From positions 620,001 through 684,000 of the forward strand of contig NZ_PIPP01000001.1 of assembly GCF_003987345.1 (NCBI RefSeq): DNA of 64,000 bases, in the 5' to 3' direction. The position numbers were made by a program, and so were the translations under genes. Under the pieces are notes generated by a model, which saw only the letters and a list, made by a program, of their open reading frames with translations, was not told the DNA's origin and made no database searches. The first letter of the stretch is position 1. Each line of letters opens with the position of its first letter. The DNA is from Aliidiomarina shirensis. Its GTDB lineage: Bacteria; Pseudomonadota; Gammaproteobacteria; Enterobacterales; Alteromonadaceae. Shown piece by piece: positions 33,566 through 41,302 of the stretch.

Positions 33566-33907
33566 ATGATTGCTGATGAAATCACCGTAGCCCCAAATTA
33601 AAGTTCCAATTAGTGCAATGGCTAAGCCAGAGTGCATTGCTAGCTTTTGCTGTAAAGACACAGTACCCATGGTGACGTAATCTTCCTGAATTATTTTGGC
33701 TATATACTTCCCTTCACAAAGTACACCTAAAATTACAAGTATCGAGCCAGAACGTTGAAACCAAGACACACCAGTCCCAAAGGATGAATAATCTAACATT
33801 ACTGAAACACCCGTTATCAGTGCCGCGATTAACAGGTAACTGCCTTCCCTCTTTAAAGTAGGAAAGTATTCTGGATGCTTTAATCTAAATTCTTCTACTC
33901 TATTCAT
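33560..33907 (-). CDS. Cassette-encoded membrane protein
   Basis: 115 residues with three hydrophobic helices (about 25-42, 52-66, 90-110). Basic N-terminus (FRLKHPEYFPTLKREGSY). No SD and no family recognised. Confidence 0.55.
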   Translation of the reverse strand: MNRVEEFRLKHPEYFPTLKREGSYLLIAALITGVSVMLDYSSFGTGVSWFQRSGSILVILGVLCEGKYIAKIIQEDYVTMGTVSLQQKLAMHSGLAIALIGTLIWGYGDFISNHA

Positions 33908-33916
33908 CTATTTCAC

Positions 33917-34032
33917 GCATAACTCCCCACTAAGGGGCGATAACACATGGGCTAAAGTTAGGAACAAAGTGACGCAGCCCATATGTTAGCGTCCCAGCGA
34001 GCGAAGAGAGAGCCTTGAGTGGCTTGTTACAT
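33917..34032 (-). repeat. attC site, long type, cassette of 34027 gene
   Basis: 116 bp, GCATAACTCC to GTTACAT; paired arms ACATGGGCT/AGCCCATATGT. Confidence 0.78.
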
Positions 34033-34299
34033 TTTCAACTGCCCGGTAAATGCCAAAAACAAACCGTACGTTAATGCGGGTATCCAAACTAAAAGCGCCA
34101 ACCTTTGCAGTATTACGCCTATAGGCTTAAACCACTTTGATTGGTAAACGTACGGTGGTTGAATGGCATCCATGTACCGAGGAAATTTACCTTTAAATTC
34201 TTCTTTTACAAACAATGGCATCAGCATCGGAGCAAACACACCACAAAAGCTCAAAAAGAGAATTAATAAAGTGCCAAAAATAATTTCAATTGTTTCCAT
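34027..34299 (-). CDS. Small two-helix membrane protein
   Basis: 90 residues. Helices at about 5-28 and 62-84, with a polar middle (EEFKGKFPRYMDAIQPPYVYQSKWF is its span). AGGTAAG precedes the ATG. No family recognised. The stop is in the attC. Confidence 0.55.
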   Translation of the reverse strand: METIEIIFGTLLILFLSFCGVFAPMLMPLFVKEEFKGKFPRYMDAIQPPYVYQSKWFKPIGVILQRLALLVWIPALTYGLFLAFTGQLKM

Positions 34300-34311
34300 A
34301 CTTACCTGAAA

Positions 34312-34373
34312 GTATAACGCTTCAAGCAGAGGCGCCAGCTTTGCTGGCGTCCTGCTGACTTGACTTGCTAAGT
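34312..34373 (-). repeat. attC site that encodes a protein tail, variant right core
   Basis: 62 bp, GTATAACGCT to GCTAAGT (C in place of T in the GTT core). The 34322 frame stops inside. Related to the site at 32480. Confidence 0.72.
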
Positions 34374-34924
34374 AACGTGTTTGTTAAACCACGGACGGAC
34401 GTTTGGAATACCTTAAGCCCTGCGACTGTTACGATAATTCTATCGTTTTCTACTTTGTACGAAGCAGGAAATGCTCGAACCAATCTTTCAAGATCAGATC
34501 GATTTTTCGACAACGAAACACGACCCGCAATATGCATTAATGAGTTCCTGACGAGCTGTGCGTCCGTAATCGTTTGGTAATCGGTTGAGGAGGCAAGGTC
34601 TTCTTTGAGCAAAGATTGAATGTAGGGCTTAAACTTTGATATGCCCATTCCTTTGCCGAGCTCCACTTTATGGGGGTTGAATGATTGTGAAAGCAGAAAG
34701 AGCATTTCTTCTAGGTGCCCAAACATCAAGAGAAAGGTCATTTCTCTGAGCTTCTTGGGGAAATGATTCTCATAATTTTGCTTCCAATAAGCCTTATCCG
34801 TTTTTTCCAGTTCCTCCACCGAATCTATTTCACCAAGGATTACATTGACGTGGTTGTGAAATTGAGCGGTTAGGCTCAAGTTCGTTTCCATCATCCATTT
34901 GAACATCTGATCTCGATCATCCAT
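34322..34924 (-). CDS. Helical protein with HEPN-type Rx4H motif and attC-derived tail
   Basis: 200 residues from the ATG at 34924. LVRNSLMHIAGR gives R126-x4-H131, with Asn after Arg as in HEPN RNases. The rest is helical. The last stretch SKSSQQDASKAGASA is read from the attC. It may be a defence or toxin-like RNase; no antitoxin is visible. No SD before the ATG. Confidence 0.6.
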   Translation of the reverse strand: MDDRDQMFKWMMETNLSLTAQFHNHVNVILGEIDSVEELEKTDKAYWKQNYENHFPKKLREMTFLLMFGHLEEMLFLLSQSFNPHKVELGKGMGISKFKPYIQSLLKEDLASSTDYQTITDAQLVRNSLMHIAGRVSLSKNRSDLERLVRAFPASYKVENDRIIVTVAGLKVFQTSVRGLTNTLLSKSSQQDASKAGASA

Positions 34925-34931
34925 AGGAGTT

Positions 34932-35006
34932 ACATAACGCCGCAAGCAGCGGCGAGCGGTAGCGAGTCCAGCACCACAGGTGCGATGCTGACTTGCCTTG
35001 TTAGTT
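34932..35006 (-). repeat. attC site, cassette of 35018 gene
   Basis: 75 bp, ACATAACGCC to GTTAGTT; arms GGCGAGCGGTAGCGAG. Confidence 0.85.
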
Positions 35007-35017
35007 TCGGGTCTGAA

Positions 35018-35317
35018 CTAGGAGATATATTCACCAATGGCCAGCCCCTTCTCCTTGTCAGTTAAAGCGTTGAAGCTATCTATGTCGCCATTTGATTTCA
35101 GTGAGCGACCATGAAAGAAAATACAAGCTAAGAAAAGAGGCAGCCAAAGTATCAACGATCCGCAAAAAAAGAAGGCAACTTTTGTGAAAACACTGCCATT
35201 TAGCCCAAAGTATATGGATGGCGCTCCAACAACAGAATAAATCCACATCATATTTGAATAGCAAGCTACAGCTGCGTGAAAAACAACATTACGACTGTAG
35301 ATGATTGATTTTTCCAT
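35018..35317 (-). CDS. Small two-helix membrane protein
   Basis: 99 residues. Helices at about 12-32 and 45-68, with a polar C-terminus (SFNALTDKEKGLAIGEYIS). Short AGG before the ATG. No family recognised. Confidence 0.55.
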   Translation of the reverse strand: MEKSIIYSRNVVFHAAVACYSNMMWIYSVVGAPSIYFGLNGSVFTKVAFFFCGSLILWLPLFLACIFFHGRSLKSNGDIDSFNALTDKEKGLAIGEYIS

Positions 35318-35335
35318 AGCCTAATTCACTTATAA

Positions 35336-35434
35336 AACTAACGCGTTGCTAAGGGGCTGCCGCAGCGTAGCGTAGGCAGCCCCTTAGAGGCCACGCCATT
35401 TGTGGCCGGAACGAAATTAAGCAAATTGTTAGAT
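35336..35434 (-). repeat. attC site, cassette of 35429 gene (GAGGCCACG type)
   Basis: 99 bp, AAACTAACGC to GTTAGAT; strong outer arms AGGGGCTGCC/GGCAGCCCCT. Confidence 0.86.
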
Positions 35435-35848
35435 ACCAACTGATTCACTTACTTTTTCTGCGAAAGATTTATAACCCGGAGTCATATGGTCTACAACGTA
35501 AATTGTTACCCCACTAGAATCTACTAATTTCAGTATTTGCGAAATTTCATAGTTTTTTACTTCGGCAATATCTGACCAAGCATACGAATTTTTAGTACCT
35601 TTAATTTCCACTGTAAACTGTGAATCATCAAACACAACTTTCGCAGGAACAAACTTTGCTAAAAGCAACCCGATATAAGAGATATACGCTACACCCGCGC
35701 CAAGGAAAATAAAAATTCCCGCCCCACTAAGCCCGGACTTAGGTAATGCTTCATAAGCTAAATAAAACATATAGCCTGACAAGCAAGGAAAGCTCACGAT
35801 TGCGACGTATAAAATGAATTGAATCCAAATTGGGTTGTATACGACCAT
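35429..35848 (-). CDS. Membrane protein with PH-like C-terminal domain
   Basis: 139 residues. Two hydrophobic helices (about 8-30 and 42-62) are followed by VVFDDSQFTVEIKGTKNSYAWSDIAEVKNYE, a PH/YcxB-like strand pattern similar to the genes at 250 and 11910. AAGGA precedes the ATG. Stop in the attC. Confidence 0.6.
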   Translation of the reverse strand: MVVYNPIWIQFILYVAIVSFPCLSGYMFYLAYEALPKSGLSGAGIFIFLGAGVAYISYIGLLLAKFVPAKVVFDDSQFTVEIKGTKNSYAWSDIAEVKNYEISQILKLVDSSGVTIYVVDHMTPGYKSFAEKVSESVGI

Positions 35849-35861
35849 GTCTATCCTTGAG

Positions 35862-35915
35862 TATCTAACGCTTCAATCAGCCGCGTCAGCGGTCGGTTGG
35901 ATTGACTTGTTAAAG
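35862..35915 (-). repeat. attC site that encodes a protein tail (QPTADAA type)
   Basis: 54 bp, TATCTAACGC to GTTAAAG; close match to the site at 19186. The 35873 frame stops inside. Confidence 0.85.
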
Positions 35916-36796
35916 TTGGGTTGTGCTATTAATTTTATGGCATTAGTTGGTAACACAAGCAGTAAATCGCCATCACTTCCGCTTAGTTTGAGCTTGGTGT
36001 TTGTCCCAATATTTGTGAACAATATATTAGCTTCTTGAATACTACATAATTCATTACAGACCAAATCAGAGATCAAGCCTTCACTTTTATAACTCTCCAG
36101 TATAGCTTTATATTCTTTCGCTTCTACGTGCAGCGTAATGCCCTCTTGCCTCACCCCCATGGTTTCAAATGTTGTTCGTGTTACACCACCACCCACCTGA
36201 CCAAATAATAATGGGGAGATGTATATAAGTACGTAAAAAACATTTTTTACTATCCGAGGACTGATAGGGCTTGTATTTATTGGCTTCCCATTGGAGTCTA
36301 ATAGCTTGTCATTCGTGCTGCTGCGCTTTGATACGTTTTCGATTAGCGTATAAAGAAAGCCAATCAGAAATAGTGCTCCAAATATCGCTAGGAGGGGATG
36401 CCCCTCAGAATAGCTAGTGCCCAAGATAAAAAGGTTGGCGATAGAGCCTCCCCCAAAAACCATGAGCCAATCGGATTTTGGTAACGGAACAACGATATCA
36501 ACCTTATTCTTTGTTAATTTCAGAATAAAGTTTATGGGTTTGGCAAAAACTGCGACCCAAAAAATACTGGCAATAAAAAAAGCAAACGCGACGACTGAAT
36601 AATAGAAGCCAAATACCACAACAACCCATAAAAAGAAGAGTGTGTCGGCTACGGTCATGCCTGATGGGTAAAAGTTGATACTGCCACAGTAATAAATTAC
36701 CAGTATTGCACCAATAACTGCGCCGGTAATGCCAAACGCCCTAGAGTGCTCCCTTACTGCATTAGTTAAGCTTCCAACTAACGAACTACTTTCCAT
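35873..36796 (-). CDS. Cassette-encoded multi-helix membrane protein with attC-derived tail
   Basis: 307 residues with about five hydrophobic helices in the first 210, then a soluble C-terminal domain with two Cys (LVCNELCSIQEA). The tail NKSIQPTADAAD is translated from the attC. No family recognised. No SD seen before the ATG. Confidence 0.58.
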   Translation of the reverse strand: MESSSLVGSLTNAVREHSRAFGITGAVIGAILVIYYCGSINFYPSGMTVADTLFFLWVVVVFGFYYSVVAFAFFIASIFWVAVFAKPINFILKLTKNKVDIVVPLPKSDWLMVFGGGSIANLFILGTSYSEGHPLLAIFGALFLIGFLYTLIENVSKRSSTNDKLLDSNGKPINTSPISPRIVKNVFYVLIYISPLLFGQVGGGVTRTTFETMGVRQEGITLHVEAKEYKAILESYKSEGLISDLVCNELCSIQEANILFTNIGTNTKLKLSGSDGDLLLVLPTNAIKLIAQPNFNKSIQPTADAAD

Positions 36797-36811
36797 ATAA
36801 TAATACGAGAA

Positions 36812-36886
36812 ATTTAACGCCCGAAATAACCGGCGTGCGCTCGCACGTCCGGCGCCGCACGCGCGCAGTTAATTGACTTGTTATGT
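36812..36886 (-). repeat. attC site, cassette of fosA-like gene
   Basis: 75 bp, ATTTAACGCC to GTTATGT, arms CCGGCGTGCG/CGCACGTCCGG. Confidence 0.86.
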
Positions 36887-36890
36887 TTGC

Positions 36891-37289
36891 TTATAGCCAT
36901 ACTAACCCTTGATAGGGTTTAGACTTTAACGATTCCAAACGACTTTGTAGGCTACCGCTATGGATTTCCAATTTATGGCCGTCAGGATCGAGCAAGTATA
37001 AAGAAAGTCCTTCGCTTCTATTTTGTTTCCATTCAACGACATGTGCTTCGCGAAGCTTTTTAGTAACTGGTTCGAAATTCTCTTCGGAAACATCAAACGC
37101 GATGTGACAGTAATCTTGGCTCGGATGCACTTCGTCACAAGACAAGCAAATCCATGTAGCCCCCAAGCTCAGATATGCCCCACTATCCCAGCGGACATGT
37201 GCCTTCATTCCTAGTATACGCGTATAGAACTCCAAGGACCGTTCAAGGTCACTTACTGCAATAGTAATATGATTTATTCCTCGTAACAC
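36891..37289 (-). CDS. fosA: FosA-type fosfomycin thiol-transferase
   Basis: 132 residues, GTG start after GAGGAG. Metal ligands of FosA are in place: His7 (INHITIAV), His62 (DYCHIAFD) and Glu108 (GHKLEIH). The fosfomycin and K+ pocket is kept: Thr9, Lys88, the RSEG loop with Ser92 and Glu93, Ser96, Tyr98 and Arg117 (LQSRL). FosA adds glutathione to the epoxide of fosfomycin. Among VOC proteins these residues are fairly specific, so a resistance-capable enzyme is likely, though activity is untested. Confidence 0.85.
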   Translation of the reverse strand: MLRGINHITIAVSDLERSLEFYTRILGMKAHVRWDSGAYLSLGATWICLSCDEVHPSQDYCHIAFDVSEENFEPVTKKLREAHVVEWKQNRSEGLSLYLLDPDGHKLEIHSGSLQSRLESLKSKPYQGLVWL

Positions 37290-37305
37290 TGACTCTCCTC
37301 AGCGA

Positions 37306-37412
37306 ACATAACGCATGGCTCTGCGGTTGGTTACAGCTGGCGACTTTTGGCCAGCGCAGCGATGCCGAAAAGGTGCCAACTATAACCAATCCGCAGGAGC
37401 CACTTGTTAGGC
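37306..37412 (-). repeat. attC site, long type, cassette of 37407 gene
   Basis: 107 bp, ACATAACGCA to GTTAGGC; outer arms CTGCGGTTGGTTA/TAACCAATCCGCAG. Confidence 0.85.
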
Positions 37413-38027
37413 GATTTTGACATACTGACAAAACTCTTTGCCAAAATCTGATAAAAAAACCAGATCATCTAAATATTCATCTTGCTGACCATTCATTTGA
37501 TAGCTACCTCTCCTTGATGCAAGATAGCCACAAGATCGTATTTTGCTTATAGCACTGTATACGACATATTGGCTAACGCCAGGCTTGCTAATTTGCCTTA
37601 TTTGCACAGGTTGCTCTTGATTGAAAAGGCATGCCAATATTTCACATTCAAGCACTGACATTGATGACAAGGTATCTAGATAATGTTTTCTTTGATCAAA
37701 ATCACCAGTTAACGTGTTTTGCAATGTACTTATGAGGAAGTTTTTGAGATAAGTGATTTTTTGTTCTCTGCTCTCTTGCTCAACTTTTTCATTAAGGTCT
37801 TCGATAAGGCTCACTAATTCATCCGTGTTTTGTCCGTCTATACAGAGGTCAACATCTTTCAATCTTTCTATTTCCTCTTTTATTTCTGTATAAAATGACT
37901 CCAACCTTTCAAATCGTTTTTCTTGTTTTGCCCCGAAGTACATTGTTGACAAAGGGCCGCCAATATAGGGAATTGCTTCAATGCTCGCCTGAATTAGTAA
38001 ATCGCGTTTTTTCGATGAGTCTGTCAT
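37407..38027 (-). CDS. Cassette-encoded coiled-coil protein with C-terminal winged-helix-like region
   Basis: 206 residues. A short hydrophobic stretch (IEAIPYIGGPLSTMYFG) comes first, then a coiled coil (about 35-95), and a C-terminal part (VLECEILACLF..., YVVYSAISKIRSCGYLASRRG) that reads like a winged helix. No family recognised. The stop is in the attC. Confidence 0.58.
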   Translation of the reverse strand: MTDSSKKRDLLIQASIEAIPYIGGPLSTMYFGAKQEKRFERLESFYTEIKEEIERLKDVDLCIDGQNTDELVSLIEDLNEKVEQESREQKITYLKNFLISTLQNTLTGDFDQRKHYLDTLSSMSVLECEILACLFNQEQPVQIRQISKPGVSQYVVYSAISKIRSCGYLASRRGSYQMNGQQDEYLDDLVFLSDFGKEFCQYVKIA

Positions 38028-38035
38028 ATTTTTTA

Positions 38036-38083
38036 GCCTAACGCCGCGTTCACCGGCTTGTCCGGTGCAACGCTTTGTTAGGT
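38036..38083 (-). repeat. attC site, shortest in the array, encodes the tail of the SpoU protein
   Basis: 48 bp, GCCTAACGCC to GTTAGGT; hairpin CACCGGCTTGTCCGGTG. The SpoU-gene frame stops inside. Confidence 0.88.
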
Positions 38084-38682
38084 CCTCGGTTAGCTCGCTT
38101 GTATTTCTCTTGATATTCGCGACGCTGCTTAGTGATTTCGTACAGAACTATGCCTGTTGTTGTTCCAAGATTGAGGCTTTCAATCATTCCAAACATCGGT
38201 ATCGAGACGCAAAAAGCACTGTTTTCAACCGCCAAATCACTGATTCCTCTGGATTCGTTCCCGAACCATACGGCTAGTTTGGGATGCGTATAGTCAGCTT
38301 CGTGAAGAACAAAATTCTCTTTGCCTTTTACATGAGGCGAGGTGACCACGGATGTAAACCTATTTTTAGCTAGGTGTTCCAAGCACAGCTCAGTGCTATC
38401 AAACCTCTTTACAAAACTCCAATTGATGGCAGAAACGGATGTCTTAAACAAAGATTTCCTTTCTCTCATCTCCTCCCAACCTTCAGGAAGAGCGTTTCGT
38501 GGGTCTACGATATACGTCTTTTCAACACCTAAGGCATTAACATTACGGATCACTGTTCCAATGTTCTTTATGTCCATTGGGTACTCAAGTACCGCTATCA
38601 AATTCTTGCAACGATATGGCTTTATTTCATCAGCCCGTTTGCGTATGTCGCTTTTCAGCTCTTCCATAAAGTTTCCAAACAT
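38050..38682 (-). CDS. SpoU/TrmH-family RNA 2'-O-methyltransferase
   Basis: 210 residues. The three SPOUT motifs are clear: NIGTVIRN (about 40-47), KLAVWFGNESRGIS (about 137-150) and IPMFGMIESLNLGTTTGIVLYE (about 160-182). It would methylate ribose 2'-OH in tRNA or rRNA using S-adenosylmethionine. The tail GPNKALHRTSR comes from the attC. This is the first (attI-proximal) cassette; no attC lies on its right. Confidence 0.85.
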   Translation of the reverse strand: MFGNFMEELKSDIRKRADEIKPYRCKNLIAVLEYPMDIKNIGTVIRNVNALGVEKTYIVDPRNALPEGWEEMRERKSLFKTSVSAINWSFVKRFDSTELCLEHLAKNRFTSVVTSPHVKGKENFVLHEADYTHPKLAVWFGNESRGISDLAVENSAFCVSIPMFGMIESLNLGTTTGIVLYEITKQRREYQEKYKRANRGPNKALHRTSR

Positions 38683-38809
38683 TGATAGATAAAGGAACGA
38701 TGCTAAGGATAGAAGCCCTTTTATGGAAATGCTCAGTGCCGAAATTCGATTGCGTGGCTACGCGCTGCCAACAATCTGGGAAAGCAAAACCTTTATATCT
38801 CTACCTACC

Positions 38810-39232
38810 CTATCGAGCACTTCGTTCGAGTTTAAAAAATGCGCCATCCCACGGAAGATACACTATATCTTCCATGCCTTTTATTAAGGTCACTCCGGGA
38901 AACGATGATAATTCTGCGCAGCTTACACGCAGAATCTCGGTAGCTTCACCATCAATATTTAACTGTGAAAAAGGTGCGCGGTAGGCGATTCGAAAATCAG
39001 CCTCACTGAGTTCTTGCGGTGCATATTGAGGTGCTTCACATGTATTTTCGCGAAACGAAAACAGCGATTCAGCATATATAGCTTCTTCACCGAACCACTC
39101 TTGTGCTTCTTCAGCGCCTAGCGCGCTCACAGCTGGAAACTCAACATCAGTTACTTTCCACTCGCCGAGATACCAACTGTTCGCGCAGCCAGAGAGCAAT
39201 ACTAAGCTGACGAACAACAAAATTAGCCGCAT
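38810..39232 (-). CDS. Small lipoprotein, hypothetical
   Basis: 140 residues from the ATG at 39232. The signal peptide ends in the lipobox LLSGC. The mature part starts WYLGEWKVTDVEFPAVSALG, a pattern of small lipocalin-like lipoproteins. No attC borders it, so it lies outside the array. Confidence 0.62.
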   Translation of the reverse strand: MRLILLFVSLVLLSGCANSWYLGEWKVTDVEFPAVSALGAEEAQEWFGEEAIYAESLFSFRENTCEAPQYAPQELSEADFRIAYRAPFSQLNIDGEATEILRVSCAELSSFPGVTLIKGMEDIVYLPWDGAFFKLERSAR

Positions 39233-39263
39233 ATCAAAGCCGCACCTACAATGCTCTGGTTCA

Positions 39264-39593
39264 TTAATCTGCTTGAACGTCCGATTTTGTGTACTTGTAT
39301 TCAAACGATACAACGGCAGCACATAAACCACTAAAAGCAAGAAGCGAGAGAGCCCCAACTACACTCCAAATACTTCCCAATATTGCCACACCGCTGCGAT
39401 CGGGCGTATTAAACGACATTGTAGCGCCGCCCATATCTCGTGTTATCGTTTCGCCGCCGAGAAATGGAATCGAAATAATTAAGAAAATGGTAACGGCAAA
39501 CAAGAGATAAGCTAATAAGCAAATCAAGCGGCTTGAGAATAGTAGAGGTTTTAAGTTCTCTGATTTCAAATTCGAGTATGGATAAAATTTCAT
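39264..39593 (-). CDS. Two-helix membrane protein
   Basis: 109 residues from the second ATG (39593), GGAA upstream. Hydrophobic helices at about 25-48 and 70-95. No family recognised. It lies in a run of small envelope genes (38810-40604). Confidence 0.55.
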   Translation of the reverse strand: MKFYPYSNLKSENLKPLLFSSRLICLLAYLLFAVTIFLIISIPFLGGETITRDMGGATMSFNTPDRSGVAILGSIWSVVGALSLLAFSGLCAAVVSFEYKYTKSDVQAD

Positions 39594-39657
39594 GAACATT
39601 CCTTTTGAGTATAAACAACAACTTTACGCAGATAACATAGCACTATGAGTGCGAACC

Positions 39658-39996
39658 TTATCGAGTTATGGTCGCTTGGTTCGGCAACGATTCGGAATAT
39701 TCCAAAATCTCGTAATAATTCAGCCCATCGATGTGTTCGCCGAGCATGCCGTAATTCAGCTCAGAGACGAGCTTCGGATTAATCACTACTTCATACGCTG
39801 TTTTTACCTCCGAGAGCTGAATTGCTAGCAAAGCTACAACAAACTCTTGCCGCTCTCGTTGATTTAAGTTCTGATTTACTTCAGAAATACCTTGCCTTGT
39901 TGATTCGGCACTTGAACCATCGAATACATAACTATCTTTGACGCTCGCGCAGCCACTAATAAAAATAATGAGGAACGCACACACTAAAATTCTCAC
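39658..39996 (-). CDS. DUF6694-like small lipoprotein
   Basis: 112 residues; signal peptide with lipobox FISGC. The mature part has GSSAESTRQGISEVNQNLNQRERQEF, a helical pattern like DUF6694 lipoproteins. Its start overlaps the stop of the 39993 gene by four bases (ATGA), so the pair is translationally coupled. Confidence 0.65.
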   Translation of the reverse strand: MRILVCAFLIIFISGCASVKDSYVFDGSSAESTRQGISEVNQNLNQRERQEFVVALLAIQLSEVKTAYEVVINPKLVSELNYGMLGEHIDGLNYYEILEYSESLPNQATITR

Positions 39997-40604
39997 GGTT
40001 TTTTCTCCTTTTTTCGGGCCTTGTAAACTAAACCTGCGTACGCCACGAGTAAAAACGGTAGCGTAACTACTGAAAACGTAGTTATCAGAACCAGGATGCC
40101 ATACGCAGCATCATTCGCAGATTTCTCGCTATCACCTATACCTGCCATGATATTAAAAACTACATGCTCTAGATTGAGCATCGTAAGAGTACTTACAATC
40201 AACGACAGAGGTAATAAAGTGCCTACCAGCACGCTTTTCCCTGATAAGCCTGATACTTTTATTAAATAATGCACTAATAGCGCTACACGCCAGCTTGCTA
40301 CAATAATGAGAAACCAAATATTGGCGCTCTGAGCAGCTTCGAAACTCATAAAACGTTCTACCGGAATGGCATAGAACAACGCGGGAAGCGACGTGAAAGA
40401 AACGAAAAGCAATACACTTTTGTAGCTCCATCGCTGCGGTTTAAGCGGATACAGGAGTGCCCATAAAATAAATGCGAGTACAAAAATATAAGCTACTGAG
40501 CCTAACCCTAAGTATTGCCATAATTCTGCTCTGGGGTTATCCCAATATCTACCAATCCCACACAGCCAAGCCGCTGCAATCCCAAACCCCAAATACCAAT
40601 GCAA
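39993..40604 (-). CDS. Polytopic membrane protein
   Basis: 203 residues with six hydrophobic helices. No family recognised. It is the upstream partner of the coupled lipoprotein gene. A 270-bp gap to arfB upstream holds no ORF. Confidence 0.6.
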   Translation of the reverse strand: MHWYLGFGIAAAWLCGIGRYWDNPRAELWQYLGLGSVAYIFVLAFILWALLYPLKPQRWSYKSVLLFVSFTSLPALFYAIPVERFMSFEAAQSANIWFLIIVASWRVALLVHYLIKVSGLSGKSVLVGTLLPLSLIVSTLTMLNLEHVVFNIMAGIGDSEKSANDAAYGILVLITTFSVVTLPFLLVAYAGLVYKARKKEKKP

Positions 40605-40876
40605 AATTGAAGTATCAATTTTAATAGGCTTAAAGAACAGAAACCGGATTTGCTGTATAAAAATCTTTTGTAGTTTATTTATTTTTGAATCTCCGGAATA
40701 AACTCACGCGGAAGAGATGGATACAGAGGCGAAGATAGCGGGGGAAATATTTCGATGGGTACGCTACCGCACGGTAGCGCAACATTAAACGTGGCTTCCG
40801 GCCTCAAATACTCCCTTAACTAAAAATCAACAATACCCAACTTTGCAAATACCAGCAAGAATTAATTCCCACGGGG

Positions 40877-41302
40877 TTATCCCTCAGTTCCGGGCTTTTT
40901 TCGGGCAGCTTTTATGCCGCCTCGTTGTTTTTTCGCAGTAACGCGGCGAGCTTTAGCCGATTTGCTCGGTCTGGTGGCGATACGCTTTTTCTGCACAATG
41001 GCTACGCTGGCAACCAGTTGAATGAAATCAGCTAGTGCTTGTTCGCGGTTGGCGAGTTGGCTGCGGCTTTCTTGGCATTTGATAATGATTTTGCCGCTTT
41101 GGGTAATGCGGTGATCACTTTTATTGAGGAGTTTTTCTTTGTAGAACTCGGGCAAGCTTGATGCGCGAATATCAAAAATAAGCTGTGCGGCGGTAGCCAC
41201 TTTGTTTACGTTTTGCCCACCCGCTCCGCTTGAGCGAATAAATTGCCACTCAACTTCGCTATCAGGAATACTTACCCGTGCTGAAATCTGTATATCTGCC
41301 AT
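40877..41302 (-). CDS. arfB: Alternative ribosome-rescue factor ArfB (peptidyl-tRNA hydrolase)
   Basis: 141 residues. RSSGAGGQNVNK gives the catalytic GGQ at residues 28-30. The basic C-terminal tail (KKRIATRPSKSAKARRVTAKKQRGG) inserts in the mRNA channel of stalled ribosomes in characterised ArfB/YaeJ. Length and both regions match the family well. Confidence 0.93.
   Translation of the reverse strand: MADIQISARVSIPDSEVEWQFIRSSGAGGQNVNKVATAAQLIFDIRASSLPEFYKEKLLNKSDHRITQSGKIIIKCQESRSQLANREQALADFIQLVASVAIVQKKRIATRPSKSAKARRVTAKKQRGGIKAARKKPGTEG

Larger units (their letters stand above)
6836..38682 (-). mobile_element. Integron gene-cassette array without integrase (CALIN-like)
   Basis: More than 40 mostly single-gene units on the minus strand are separated by attC-type sites 48 to about 130 bp long. 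Each site begins (plus strand) with a YYTAACGCC/TATAACGCC-like end, ends in GTTAGGC/GTTATRY and is palindromic inside. Genes end within or just beside the site on their left, as expected for cassettes whose attC follows the gene. This orientation puts attI at the right end, yet no tyrosine recombinase gene is found there. The left boundary is where sites become unrecognisable. Confidence 0.9.

Noticed and set aside
6836-38083. Regularly spaced repeats that could suggest a CRISPR array
   Set aside because: Repeats are 48-130 bp, diverse, palindromic and separated by whole genes; they fit attC sites, not CRISPR repeats.
6836-38682. Classic toxin-antitoxin pairs, often present in large integrons
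   Set aside because: No adjacent small toxin and antitoxin genes of known families were recognised.
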